From the NCBI GenBank assembly GCA_017450425.1, contig JAFSUV010000161.1:1-5702 (forward strand): a stretch of DNA of 5,702 nt. The letters run 5' to 3'. The first letter of the stretch is position 1, and the number at the start of each line of letters is the position of its first letter. This stretch comes from Kiritimatiellia bacterium (GTDB taxonomy: Bacteria; Verrucomicrobiota; Kiritimatiellia; RFP12; UBA3636). The position numbers and the translations under genes were made by a program. The notes below the pieces were generated by a model, which did not search any database, was not told the origin of the DNA, and was given only the letters and a program-made list of their open reading frames with translations. Below, in pieces: positions 1 to 5,446 of this stretch.

Positions 1-25
1 CCGGCGACTGCGCCGCAGTCGCCGG
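1..25. repeat. Perfect inverted repeat, 12-base arms with a 1-base centre
   Basis: The left arm CCGGCGACTGCG (1-12) is exactly the reverse complement of bases 14-25, with a single C at 13. It lies inside the murC reading frame and touches the window edge, so the arms may extend further left. It could form a cruciform or a strong mRNA hairpin. It is not a terminator: no T-run follows and translation continues. Function is unknown; it may be a by-product of GC-rich codons or a sequence-end artefact. Confidence 0.7.
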
Positions 26-1874
26 CGCGCCGGCCGGGGCGGAGCGCGGCGAGGAGAGTGTGCTCGTGGCCGAAGCGGACGAATCGGACGGCACGCTCGC
101 CGAGTATTCGCCGTTCGTGACGGTTGTCACGAACGTGGATCTGGACCACGCCGACCGTTTTCCCGACGTCGAATCTTTCGAGCGCGTTTTTTCCGGCGCC
201 TTCGGCAAGACAAGCGGCGCGATAATCTATTGCGCAGACCATCCGCGCGCCGCCGCACTGGCGGAAAAAGCGCACACGAAAGCGCGGAAAACGTCTTTCG
301 GTTTTTCCCCCGATGCCGACTGGCGGCTGGAAAACTGGCGCGCCGGGCCTGATTGCACGACCGGTTTCGACCTTTTGCCCCCGGTCGGCGCCGCCGGAAG
401 CGCGCGCGAGCGGATCGCGGTGTCGCTGAAGGTTCCCGGCCGGCACAACGCGCTCAACGCGGCGGCGGCGATTGCGGCGGCGGCGATCGCGGGAGTCGAG
501 CCGCAGGTCGCGGCCGCGATCCTCGGAGAATCCGCGGCGCTCCCCGACCGGCGTTTCGAGCGGGTCGGGCGTCCAGACGGCTTTACCGTGGTTTCCGACT
601 ATTCGCACCATCCGGTCGAAATAAAGGCGCTGGTCGAAACCGCGCTGTCCATGAAGCCGCGCCGGCTCCTTGCCGTGTTCCAGCCGCACCGCTACACGCG
701 GACGAAAACATTCCTCGCCGACTTCCCGCCGGCGTTTGCGGGCGTTGACAAACTGGTCCTGTGCCCGGTTTACGCCGCGTCTGAGCCTCCGCTTCCCGGC
801 GGCTCCTCCGCTGATCTATACGCAGCGTTCCGGCGCGGCGGAGGCGTCGATGCGCCGATCCTTGCGCCGTCGAAAGAAGCTGCGCGCGATTTTCTCGCGT
901 CCGAAATACGCCGCGGGGATCTCGTACTCGTGATCGGCGCCGGCGATATCGTTTCGATCTGCCCCGCGCTTTGCTCCGTCCGTCCCGGCGAAAGCGACGA
1001 CCCCTCGCCGGGCATCAGCGCCTTCGGCACGTTGGCTCCGGTTCCGCACCTAAAGGAAGTGTCGAGCGAAGAGGAAATACGCGGCGTCTGCGCCGAAGCG
1101 CGGGAGCGCAACCTGCACATCGCCGTGGTCGGTGCCGGCACCAATACGTTTGTGGTGCCGACCGGATTTCGCGGCTTGGCGCTCAAACTTTCGCGCCAGG
1201 CGTTTTCGTACATTTCCCCGCTCGCCGACACGAGCGGCCGGGAAAACGGCGATCGCGCGATGCTGGAAGTCGGCGCCGCGACGCCGGGCACCGTGCTTCT
1301 CGCCTACTGCAAGGCGTTCGGACTCTCCGGCCTCGAATGCATGGCCGGGATACCGGGGCTCGCGGGCGGATGGCTCGCGATGAACGCCGGTGTGAAAGCC
1401 GGGAGTTTTTGCGATGTCGTGGAATCGGCCTCGTGCATCCGGCTCCCGGACGGCAAGACGGTGCGGCTCTCCCGCGCCGACCTCGGCGCCGGCTACCGTG
1501 CGTGCCCAGGCCTCGCGGAGCATGTGGCGCTGTCGATTCGCATCGCGCTTAGGAAAACGACGCCGGGCGAAGTCGCGGCGGCGATCGACGGATTCAAAAA
1601 GGCGCGGACGAACTTGTCGGGATTGCGCACGTGCGGAAGCGTTTTCAAAAACCCCGCCCCGCCCGCTCCGCCGGCCGGTGCGCTCGCCGACGCCGCCGGC
1701 TGCAAATCGATGAGCGTCGGCGACGCCCGCGTCACGGATTTCCACGCCAACATAATCGCCGCCGGACCGTCCGCCACGGCTTCCGACGTCGCCGCGCTCG
1801 TCGAACTCGTTCGCGACAGAGTCCTAAACCGTTCGGGCATCGCCCTGGAGCGCGAAATCCGCTTCCTCGGCTGA
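1..1874 (+). CDS. murC-murB: MurC-MurB fusion: UDP-MurNAc--L-alanine ligase / UDP-GlcNAc-enolpyruvate reductase (5' partial)
   Basis: Cytoplasmic peptidoglycan precursor enzyme joining two steps. MurB reduces UDP-GlcNAc-enolpyruvate to UDP-MurNAc with NADPH and FAD; MurC then adds L-alanine using ATP. The reading frame (first full codon at base 3) is open to the left edge, so the GTG at 60 is not the start; about 150 residues with the Rossmann domain and P-loop lie outside. Counting residue 1 at base 60, MurC motifs are EADESDG (5-11), VVTNVDLDHAD (22-32), PGRHNALNAAAA (126-137), DYSHHP (180-185), FQPHRYTRT (207-215) and GAGDI (293-297). A linker of about 25 residues rich in P, S and D follows. 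MurB motifs are GAGTNTF (358-364), GLECMAGIPG (424-433), GYR (478-480, Arg equivalent to E. coli Arg159), GSVFKNP with the proton-donor Ser (526-532) and a C-terminal LEREIRFLG with the conserved Glu (599). No extra Tyr loop is present, so MurB looks type II. The stop is TGA. The two-domain assignment is secure; functional status is inferred. Confidence 0.95.
   Translation, partial: GDCAAVAGAPAGAERGEESVLVAEADESDGTLAEYSPFVTVVTNVDLDHADRFPDVESFERVFSGAFGKTSGAIIYCADHPRAAALAEKAHTKARKTSFGFSPDADWRLENWRAGPDCTTGFDLLPPVGAAGSARERIAVSLKVPGRHNALNAAAAIAAAAIAGVEPQVAAAILGESAALPDRRFERVGRPDGFTVVSDYSHHPVEIKALVETALSMKPRRLLAVFQPHRYTRTKTFLADFPPAFAGVDKLVLCPVYAASEPPLPGGSSADLYAAFRRGGGVDAPILAPSKEAARDFLASEIRRGDLVLVIGAGDIVSICPALCSVRPGESDDPSPGISAFGTLAPVPHLKEVSSEEEIRGVCAEARERNLHIAVVGAGTNTFVVPTGFRGLALKLSRQAFSYISPLADTSGRENGDRAMLEVGAATPGTVLLAYCKAFGLSGLECMAGIPGLAGGWLAMNAGVKAGSFCDVVESASCIRLPDGKTVRLSRADLGAGYRACPGLAEHVALSIRIALRKTTPGEVAAAIDGFKKARTNLSGLRTCGSVFKNPAPPAPPAGALADAAGCKSMSVGDARVTDFHANIIAAGPSATASDVAALVELVRDRVLNRSGIALEREIRFLG
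21..34. repeat. 14-base perfect palindrome GCCGGCGCGCCGGC overlapping the inverted repeat at 1-25
   Basis: Bases 21-34 equal their own reverse complement. Bases 21-25 are shared with the right arm of the preceding inverted repeat, so this stretch can pair either with 1-5 or with 30-34. The palindrome is made only of G and C within Ala/Gly/Pro codons of murC, so chance is a real explanation. Confidence 0.6.
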
Positions 1875-1887
1875 AGCCCGGTTTTCT

Positions 1888-1933
1888 CCGTTCCGCCTCT
1901 GCGTGAACGAAACTGAAAACACGGCGGAAACGG
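1888..1933 (+). terminator. Possible weak hairpin after murC-murB
   Basis: CCGTTCCGCC (1888-1897) can pair with GGCGGAAACGG (1923-1933) with one bulged A, across a loop of about 25 bases. It starts 14 bases after the murC-murB stop, a natural place for a terminator. However, no T-run follows the stem, and the loop is long, so it is not a convincing intrinsic terminator. A smaller hairpin, CGGC-AC-GCCG, overlaps its end at 1931-1940. Neither is more than a candidate. Confidence 0.25.
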
Positions 1934-1972
1934 CACGCCGAAAAGCGGACAAAGGCGCTTGAAAAAACGCGA

Positions 1973-2001
1973 TTGCACGATTCAAATTTCCGTGCCATAA
2001 T
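1973..2001 (+). promoter_or_regulatory. Candidate promoter for the acyl-CoA synthetase operon
   Basis: TTGCAC (1973-1978) and CATAAT (1996-2001) are separated by exactly 17 bases. The -10 box matches TATAAT at 5 of 6 positions; the -35 keeps TTG. It sits in the least GC-rich part of the window, and transcription would begin near 2008, about 33 bases before the start codon at 2041. The same place also reads TAATTTTG (1998-2005), which fits the Bacteroidota-type TAnnTTTG -7 element, so the sigma factor type is not settled. No operator-like inverted repeat was seen around it. Confidence 0.5.
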
Positions 2002-2023
2002 TTTGAATGTCTGCAACCCAACA

Positions 2024-2053
2024 ATGCCCGACACACCGACATGCCCACGATAA
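2024..2053 (+). other. Short upstream reading frame (9 codons) overlapping the synthetase start
   Basis: An ATG at 2024 opens MPDTPTCPR and stops at TAA 2051-2053, 13 bases inside the synthetase gene in another frame. It lies within the predicted 5' leader. Neither this ATG nor the one at 2041 has a visible Shine-Dalgarno sequence, and both are followed by CCC, so ribosomes might use either. It could couple or dampen translation of the synthetase, or it may be accidental. Confidence 0.2.
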
Positions 2054-3762
2054 GAACTTTGCTGATCGACGCCGCCGCAAAATCCGGCGACGACGTTTTT
2101 GTACGCGCGAAATCCGACCATGAATGGAAGTCGCTGACTTTCGGCGACATCTACAGTCTGGCGCGGAGGACGGCTGCGGTGCTTTCGCGGCTCGGCGTCA
2201 AGAAGGGCGACCGGGTCGCGCTCATGATGGAAAACCGCCCGGAGTGGATGTCAACGTACCTCGGCATCGTCTCCTGCGGCGTCACGGCGGTGCCGATAGA
2301 CGCCAAGCTGCAGCCGCACGAAGTGTCGCACATCCTGCGCGATTCCGAAGCGGTGGCCATTTTCGGCTCCGGCCGCACCTGGACGCTCCTGCACGACATC
2401 ATGGGCACGATGCGGTTCCTGCGCTCGGTGGTGCTGTTCGACGGCGTCGTCGCCGTGGATCGCAAAGACGGGTCGATCCGCATCTACGACGCCGACCGGG
2501 CGCTCGAAAGCGCGGCGGACGGCGCGGACGGGCCGGAATCCTACTTCGAGCGGAACGTGGCGGACGAGAGCGACGTGGCGTCGATCATCTACACGTCGGG
2601 CACGACCGGCCGCTCCAAGGGCGCGATGCTGACGCACGCCAACTTCCTCGCGCAGCTTTCGGCGCTCGAATATTTCACCGTGCGCAAGGACGACAACTTC
2701 CTGCTGGTTCTGCCGCTGCACCATGCCTTTGCGTTCACCGCGAACTTCCTGGTTCCGCTCGCCGCCCGGTGCGAAGTGTCGATCGTGGAAAACCTCAGGA
2801 CGATCCCGGAAAACATGAAGGAAACGAGTCCGACGGTGCTTCTCGCGGTGCCGCTGCTGGCCGAAAAGATGCTCGCCTCCATCATGAAGAAGGTCGGCAA
2901 GAGCGCTGCGGCGCGCACTTTGATGTCGCTCGGCCTCTCCCGCGTGGTCGGGCGCAGGATAATCGCGCAGCTGGGCGGGCGGCTGCGCATCCTCATCGTG
3001 GGCGGCGCCGCCGCCGATCCGGACGTGCTGCGCCAGTGGTCCCGGTTCGGCGTGAAATCGCTCCAGGGGTACGGCCTTACGGAAACCGCGCCGATATCGG
3101 CCCTTTCGCCGCAGGACGACATCCGGTTCGATTCCGTCGGCAAGGCGCTTCCGGGGCACGAACTTCGCATCGCGGATCCGAACTCCGACGGCGTCGGCGA
3201 AATCGAAGTGCGGGGGCCGTCCGTGATGAAAGGCTATTTCCGCAACGAAGCGGCCACCGCCGAATGCTTCGACGCCGACGGATGGTTCATGACCGGCGAC
3301 CTGGGCACGATGGATTCGGACGGCTTTGTCACGATAACCGGGCGCAAGAAAAGCCTCATTGTGAACCGGGAAGGCAAAAACATCTACCCGGAAGAGGTCG
3401 AAATCGCAATCAACGCCTGCCCGCACATCCTTGAATCGATCGTCCTCGGCTACCACATGCCGGGAGAGAAAAAAGGCGAGCACGTGGGCGCCATCGTGGT
3501 GGCGGACTTGGATAAAATCGCCGAGGAGCGCAACAAGAGCGATGCGGCGTCGGCGTCGCCGATGTCGGACGACGAAATCCGCGCCATGTGCGTGCGCGAG
3601 GTCCGCGCCGCGATGAAACAGCTCTCCGCCTACAAGCACCCGCGCCGCATCCAGGTGCGCTTCGATCCGCTCCGCAAGACCAACACCCTGAAGATCCGGC
3701 GCTATCTGTATTCCCTCGACGTCCCCGCCGAGGACGAAGCGCCGCCGCAGCCCGGAAACTAG
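2041..3762 (+). CDS. AMP-forming acyl-CoA synthetase (long-chain fatty acid--CoA ligase family)
   Basis: 573-residue member of the adenylate-forming (ANL) superfamily. It activates a carboxylic acid, most likely a fatty acid, to an acyl-AMP and then a thioester on CoA or possibly acyl carrier protein. Visible motifs are the phosphate loop YTSGTTGRSKG (184-194), YGLTET (344-349) that helps bind the adenylate, TGD (418-420) with the ribose-binding Asp, the hinge GRKK (434-437), and KTNTLKIRR near the C terminus, where K551 fits the catalytic Lys. LPLHHAFAFTANFLVPL (224-240) and the following VPLLAEK segment resemble long-chain ligases. A flexible acidic/Ser/Ala insert lies at about 495-512 in the C-terminal subdomain. 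No signal peptide or clear membrane segment is seen. ATG 2041 gives the expected N terminus; the next in-frame Met (62-63) would cut into the domain. There is no evident ribosome binding site. It is the first gene of a tight cluster, 6 bases before trmB. No beta-oxidation gene is nearby, so substrate and role (degradation, lipid recycling or synthesis) are open. Confidence 0.9.
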   Translation: MPTIRTLLIDAAAKSGDDVFVRAKSDHEWKSLTFGDIYSLARRTAAVLSRLGVKKGDRVALMMENRPEWMSTYLGIVSCGVTAVPIDAKLQPHEVSHILRDSEAVAIFGSGRTWTLLHDIMGTMRFLRSVVLFDGVVAVDRKDGSIRIYDADRALESAADGADGPESYFERNVADESDVASIIYTSGTTGRSKGAMLTHANFLAQLSALEYFTVRKDDNFLLVLPLHHAFAFTANFLVPLAARCEVSIVENLRTIPENMKETSPTVLLAVPLLAEKMLASIMKKVGKSAAARTLMSLGLSRVVGRRIIAQLGGRLRILIVGGAAADPDVLRQWSRFGVKSLQGYGLTETAPISALSPQDDIRFDSVGKALPGHELRIADPNSDGVGEIEVRGPSVMKGYFRNEAATAECFDADGWFMTGDLGTMDSDGFVTITGRKKSLIVNREGKNIYPEEVEIAINACPHILESIVLGYHMPGEKKGEHVGAIVVADLDKIAEERNKSDAASASPMSDDEIRAMCVREVRAAMKQLSAYKHPRRIQVRFDPLRKTNTLKIRRYLYSLDVPAEDEAPPQPGN

Positions 3763-3768
3763 CGGCCG

Positions 3769-4521
3769 ATGCCACGCGACCGCAACATAGCCCGCGCGCT
3801 TGAGCGCCAGCGCGATCCGTCACTCCCGCCCTCGTTGGAGCTGTCGTGCGGTTCGTGTCCGATACTCAACCCCGCGGTGCCGATGCGGATCCGGCTTGAA
3901 AAGCACGAAAGCCCGCTTCCGGCGTGTCCGGAGCCGGAAGACTGCCCGCTGCGGCGGTTTTTCGCGGAAGCGGCGGCGCGCGGCGCACCGGTCGATCTTG
4001 ACATAGGCGCCGGATACGGATCGTTTTCGCGCGCCCGCGCCGCGCTGCATCCGGAGCGGCGGGTGCTTGCGATAGAGCAGGAAGCGGCCCGGGTCGCGCG
4101 CTCCGACGTCGCCGCGAGGATCGCCGGCATCCGCAACCTTGCGCTCCTGCGCGCCGAAATGCGGTGGGTTCTCGAATATTGCATCCCGCAGTCTTCGGTT
4201 GCTGCGGCGTTCGTGCTGTTTCCCGACCCCTGGCCAAAGGACCGCCACGCCCGGAACCGCTTCTTCCGCCTCTCCAACGCCGCGCTTCTGCACAAAGTGC
4301 TTGCGCCCGGCGGCGTTGTCAACGCCGCGACGGACGACGAACCCTATTTCGGGCAGATTCTGGAAACCATGGCCAATGCGCCGGGTTTCGAGCCGACAGC
4401 GCCGGAGAGCAGATCCGACGCCGAAAAAACGGACTTCGAGCGCAAGTTCATCTCGCAGGGAAAGCGCGTCTTCGAGGCGGCCTGGAGGAAAACGCGGCGT
4501 GCGCCGGCGGGAGCCGTCTGA
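3769..4521 (+). CDS. trmB: tRNA (guanine-N7-)-methyltransferase, TrmB family
   Basis: 250-residue SAM-dependent class I methyltransferase expected to make m7G at position 46 in the tRNA variable loop. The SAM-binding loop is DIGAGYGSF (78-86), with acidic motif AIEQE (101-105). The family hallmark FPDPWPKDRH (151-160) is intact, followed by ARNRFF where many homologues have a more basic KRR. TDDEPYF (188-194) matches the TDxxxY motif, and TDFERKFISQGKRVF (221-235) matches the C-terminal family signature. The first 75 residues precede the catalytic domain and carry four cysteines: C27 and C30 as CxxC, C53 and C59. The ATG at 3769 lies 6 bases after the synthetase stop, with only GGAAA (3754-3758) as a weak ribosome site. 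In-frame GTG 3877 or ATG 3883 would remove C27 and C30. I favour 3769 because codons before 3877 look like the rest of the gene and the spacing fits an operon. TGA is followed one base later by the next ATG. Confidence 0.92.
   Translation: MPRDRNIARALERQRDPSLPPSLELSCGSCPILNPAVPMRIRLEKHESPLPACPEPEDCPLRRFFAEAAARGAPVDLDIGAGYGSFSRARAALHPERRVLAIEQEAARVARSDVAARIAGIRNLALLRAEMRWVLEYCIPQSSVAAAFVLFPDPWPKDRHARNRFFRLSNAALLHKVLAPGGVVNAATDDEPYFGQILETMANAPGFEPTAPESRSDAEKTDFERKFISQGKRVFEAAWRKTRRAPAGAV
4509..4513 (+). promoter_or_regulatory. Ribosome binding site for the isomerase-like gene
   Basis: GGGAG lies 9 bases before ATG 4523 and complements the 3' end of 16S rRNA through GGAG. It supports 4523 as the start instead of the upstream in-frame ATG at 4139. 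It sits in the last codons of trmB, so the two genes are probably coupled in translation. Confidence 0.55.
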
Positions 4522-4522
4522 A

Positions 4523-5446
4523 ATGAGAATCGCGATTTCGACAAACTGGAACTCCCATTTGCACGAAAGCGGCGACGCCATGCTCGACGAGATCGCCGCC
4601 CTCGGTTTCGACACCGTGGAGCTGGGCTACGCCTTGTCGTTCGGCCAGGCGGATGCCGTCGAAAAGCGCGTCAAGAGCGGCGAATTCCGCGTGTGCTCCG
4701 TCCATGCGTTCTGCCCGAATCCCGTTCCCGGCGGGCGTTTCGGCCCGGAGCCGTTCTCCATCTGCGACGCGGACGACCTGAACGGCTACCGCCACGGAAT
4801 CGAAGCGGTTCTCTCTTCGGCAAGATTCGCGGCGCGCATGGGCGCCCGCAAGCTGGTGCTCCACGCCGGAAGGGCGCCGGTGTTCCGGGCCGCGAACAGG
4901 CTTTCCGACATGGTTAGGCGCGGCAAGCGCGCGACTCCGGCCTACGCCAGGCGCTTGGCGCGGTTTCAGGAGCGGCGGTTCAAAAAGTCGCACGAGGCGA
5001 TGGACACGCTCGTGGAATCGCTCGAGACGCTTCTTCCGCAACTGGAGGAAATCGGCGTGGTGCTGTGCCTCGAAAACCTTCCGTCCGGCGATGCCGTGCC
5101 GAACGAGGCGGAGATGGAAACGCTTCTGCGCATCTTCGACGGCGCTCCGCTCGCCTGCTGGCACGACATCGGACACGGCCAGATACGCCACGAGCTGGGA
5201 CTCGTCCACCACGCCGGACTCGTGCGCCGCATGGCTTCCCGCATCGGCGGCTTCCACGTCCACGACGTCATGCCGCCGCTTCAAGACCATGCGATGCCGC
5301 CCGGCGGACTTGTCGATTTCTCCATGCTTTCGCCGTTCGTCGAAAAAGACGTCCCGCTCGTCCTTGAACCGGCGGCCGGACTCCCCGCGCAGGACATTTC
5401 CCGCGCCCTAGAGTTTTTGCGGGGCGTCTGGGGCATTGCGCCGTGA
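4523..5446 (+). CDS. Sugar phosphate isomerase/epimerase-like TIM-barrel protein
   Basis: 307-residue protein of the xylose-isomerase-like / AP-endonuclease-2 TIM-barrel superfamily. These are usually metal-dependent enzymes that isomerise, epimerise or dehydrate sugars and polyols; the substrate cannot be read from sequence. Barrel strands appear in order: RIAISTN (2-8), TVELGY (31-36), RVCSVHAF (56-63), KLVLHAG (110-116), VVLCLENLP (179-187), ACWHDIGHG (211-219), GGFHVHD (242-248) and PLVLEPA (278-284). Probable metal ligands, by family pattern, are E184, D215 or H218, H246 and E282; H61 and H114 also sit at strand ends. DHAMPPGGLVDF (255-266) matches the loop commonly seen after the HxHD strand. 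A strongly basic helical insert lies at about 126-157. No signal peptide, so cytoplasmic. The start at 4523 has a good ribosome site and gives the first beta strand at once; extending to 4139 would add an Arg/Ser-rich tail that overlaps trmB. The stop overlaps the next start (TGATG). Endonuclease IV activity is a less likely alternative. Confidence 0.85.
   Translation: MRIAISTNWNSHLHESGDAMLDEIAALGFDTVELGYALSFGQADAVEKRVKSGEFRVCSVHAFCPNPVPGGRFGPEPFSICDADDLNGYRHGIEAVLSSARFAARMGARKLVLHAGRAPVFRAANRLSDMVRRGKRATPAYARRLARFQERRFKKSHEAMDTLVESLETLLPQLEEIGVVLCLENLPSGDAVPNEAEMETLLRIFDGAPLACWHDIGHGQIRHELGLVHHAGLVRRMASRIGGFHVHDVMPPLQDHAMPPGGLVDFSMLSPFVEKDVPLVLEPAAGLPAQDISRALEFLRGVWGIAP

Noticed and set aside
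60..62. GTG as the start of murC-murB
   Set aside because: The frame is open upstream to base 3 and the codons before it (for example GDC and GEES) fit the MurC central region; a start here would lack the nucleotide-binding domain.
459..493. GCG-rich repeat looking like a short tandem repeat or slippage tract
   Set aside because: It encodes the Ala-rich helix right after the MurC HNALN motif, where Ala runs are normal; no frameshift is visible.
2007..2123. 38-codon frame starting at ATG 2007
   Set aside because: Its ATG is at or before the predicted transcription start, it lacks a ribosome site and overlaps the synthetase gene in another frame.
3001..3012. GGCGGCGCCGCC palindrome in the synthetase gene
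   Set aside because: Short G/C-only palindrome in the conserved GGAA segment; expected by chance at this composition.
2124..3434. 436-codon + strand frame inside the synthetase gene
   Set aside because: Arg/Gly/Ala-rich shadow with no motif, overlapping a well-supported gene in another frame.
2251..3639. Long open frame (462 codons) on the minus strand opposite the acyl-CoA synthetase
   Set aside because: Its product is rich in His, Arg and Ala with no recognisable motif, while the + strand frame has a full set of family motifs. Long antisense frames are expected in GC-rich genes.
4139..4522. N-terminal extension of the isomerase-like protein back to ATG 4139
   Set aside because: It would overlap trmB by 383 bases and add an Arg/Ser/Pro-rich tail without homology character; ATG 4523 has a GGGAG site and begins directly with the first barrel strand.
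4448..5290. 280-codon minus-strand frame opposite the isomerase-like gene
   Set aside because: No motif; composition is that of an antisense shadow. The + strand gene shows clear barrel strands and metal-ligand patterns.
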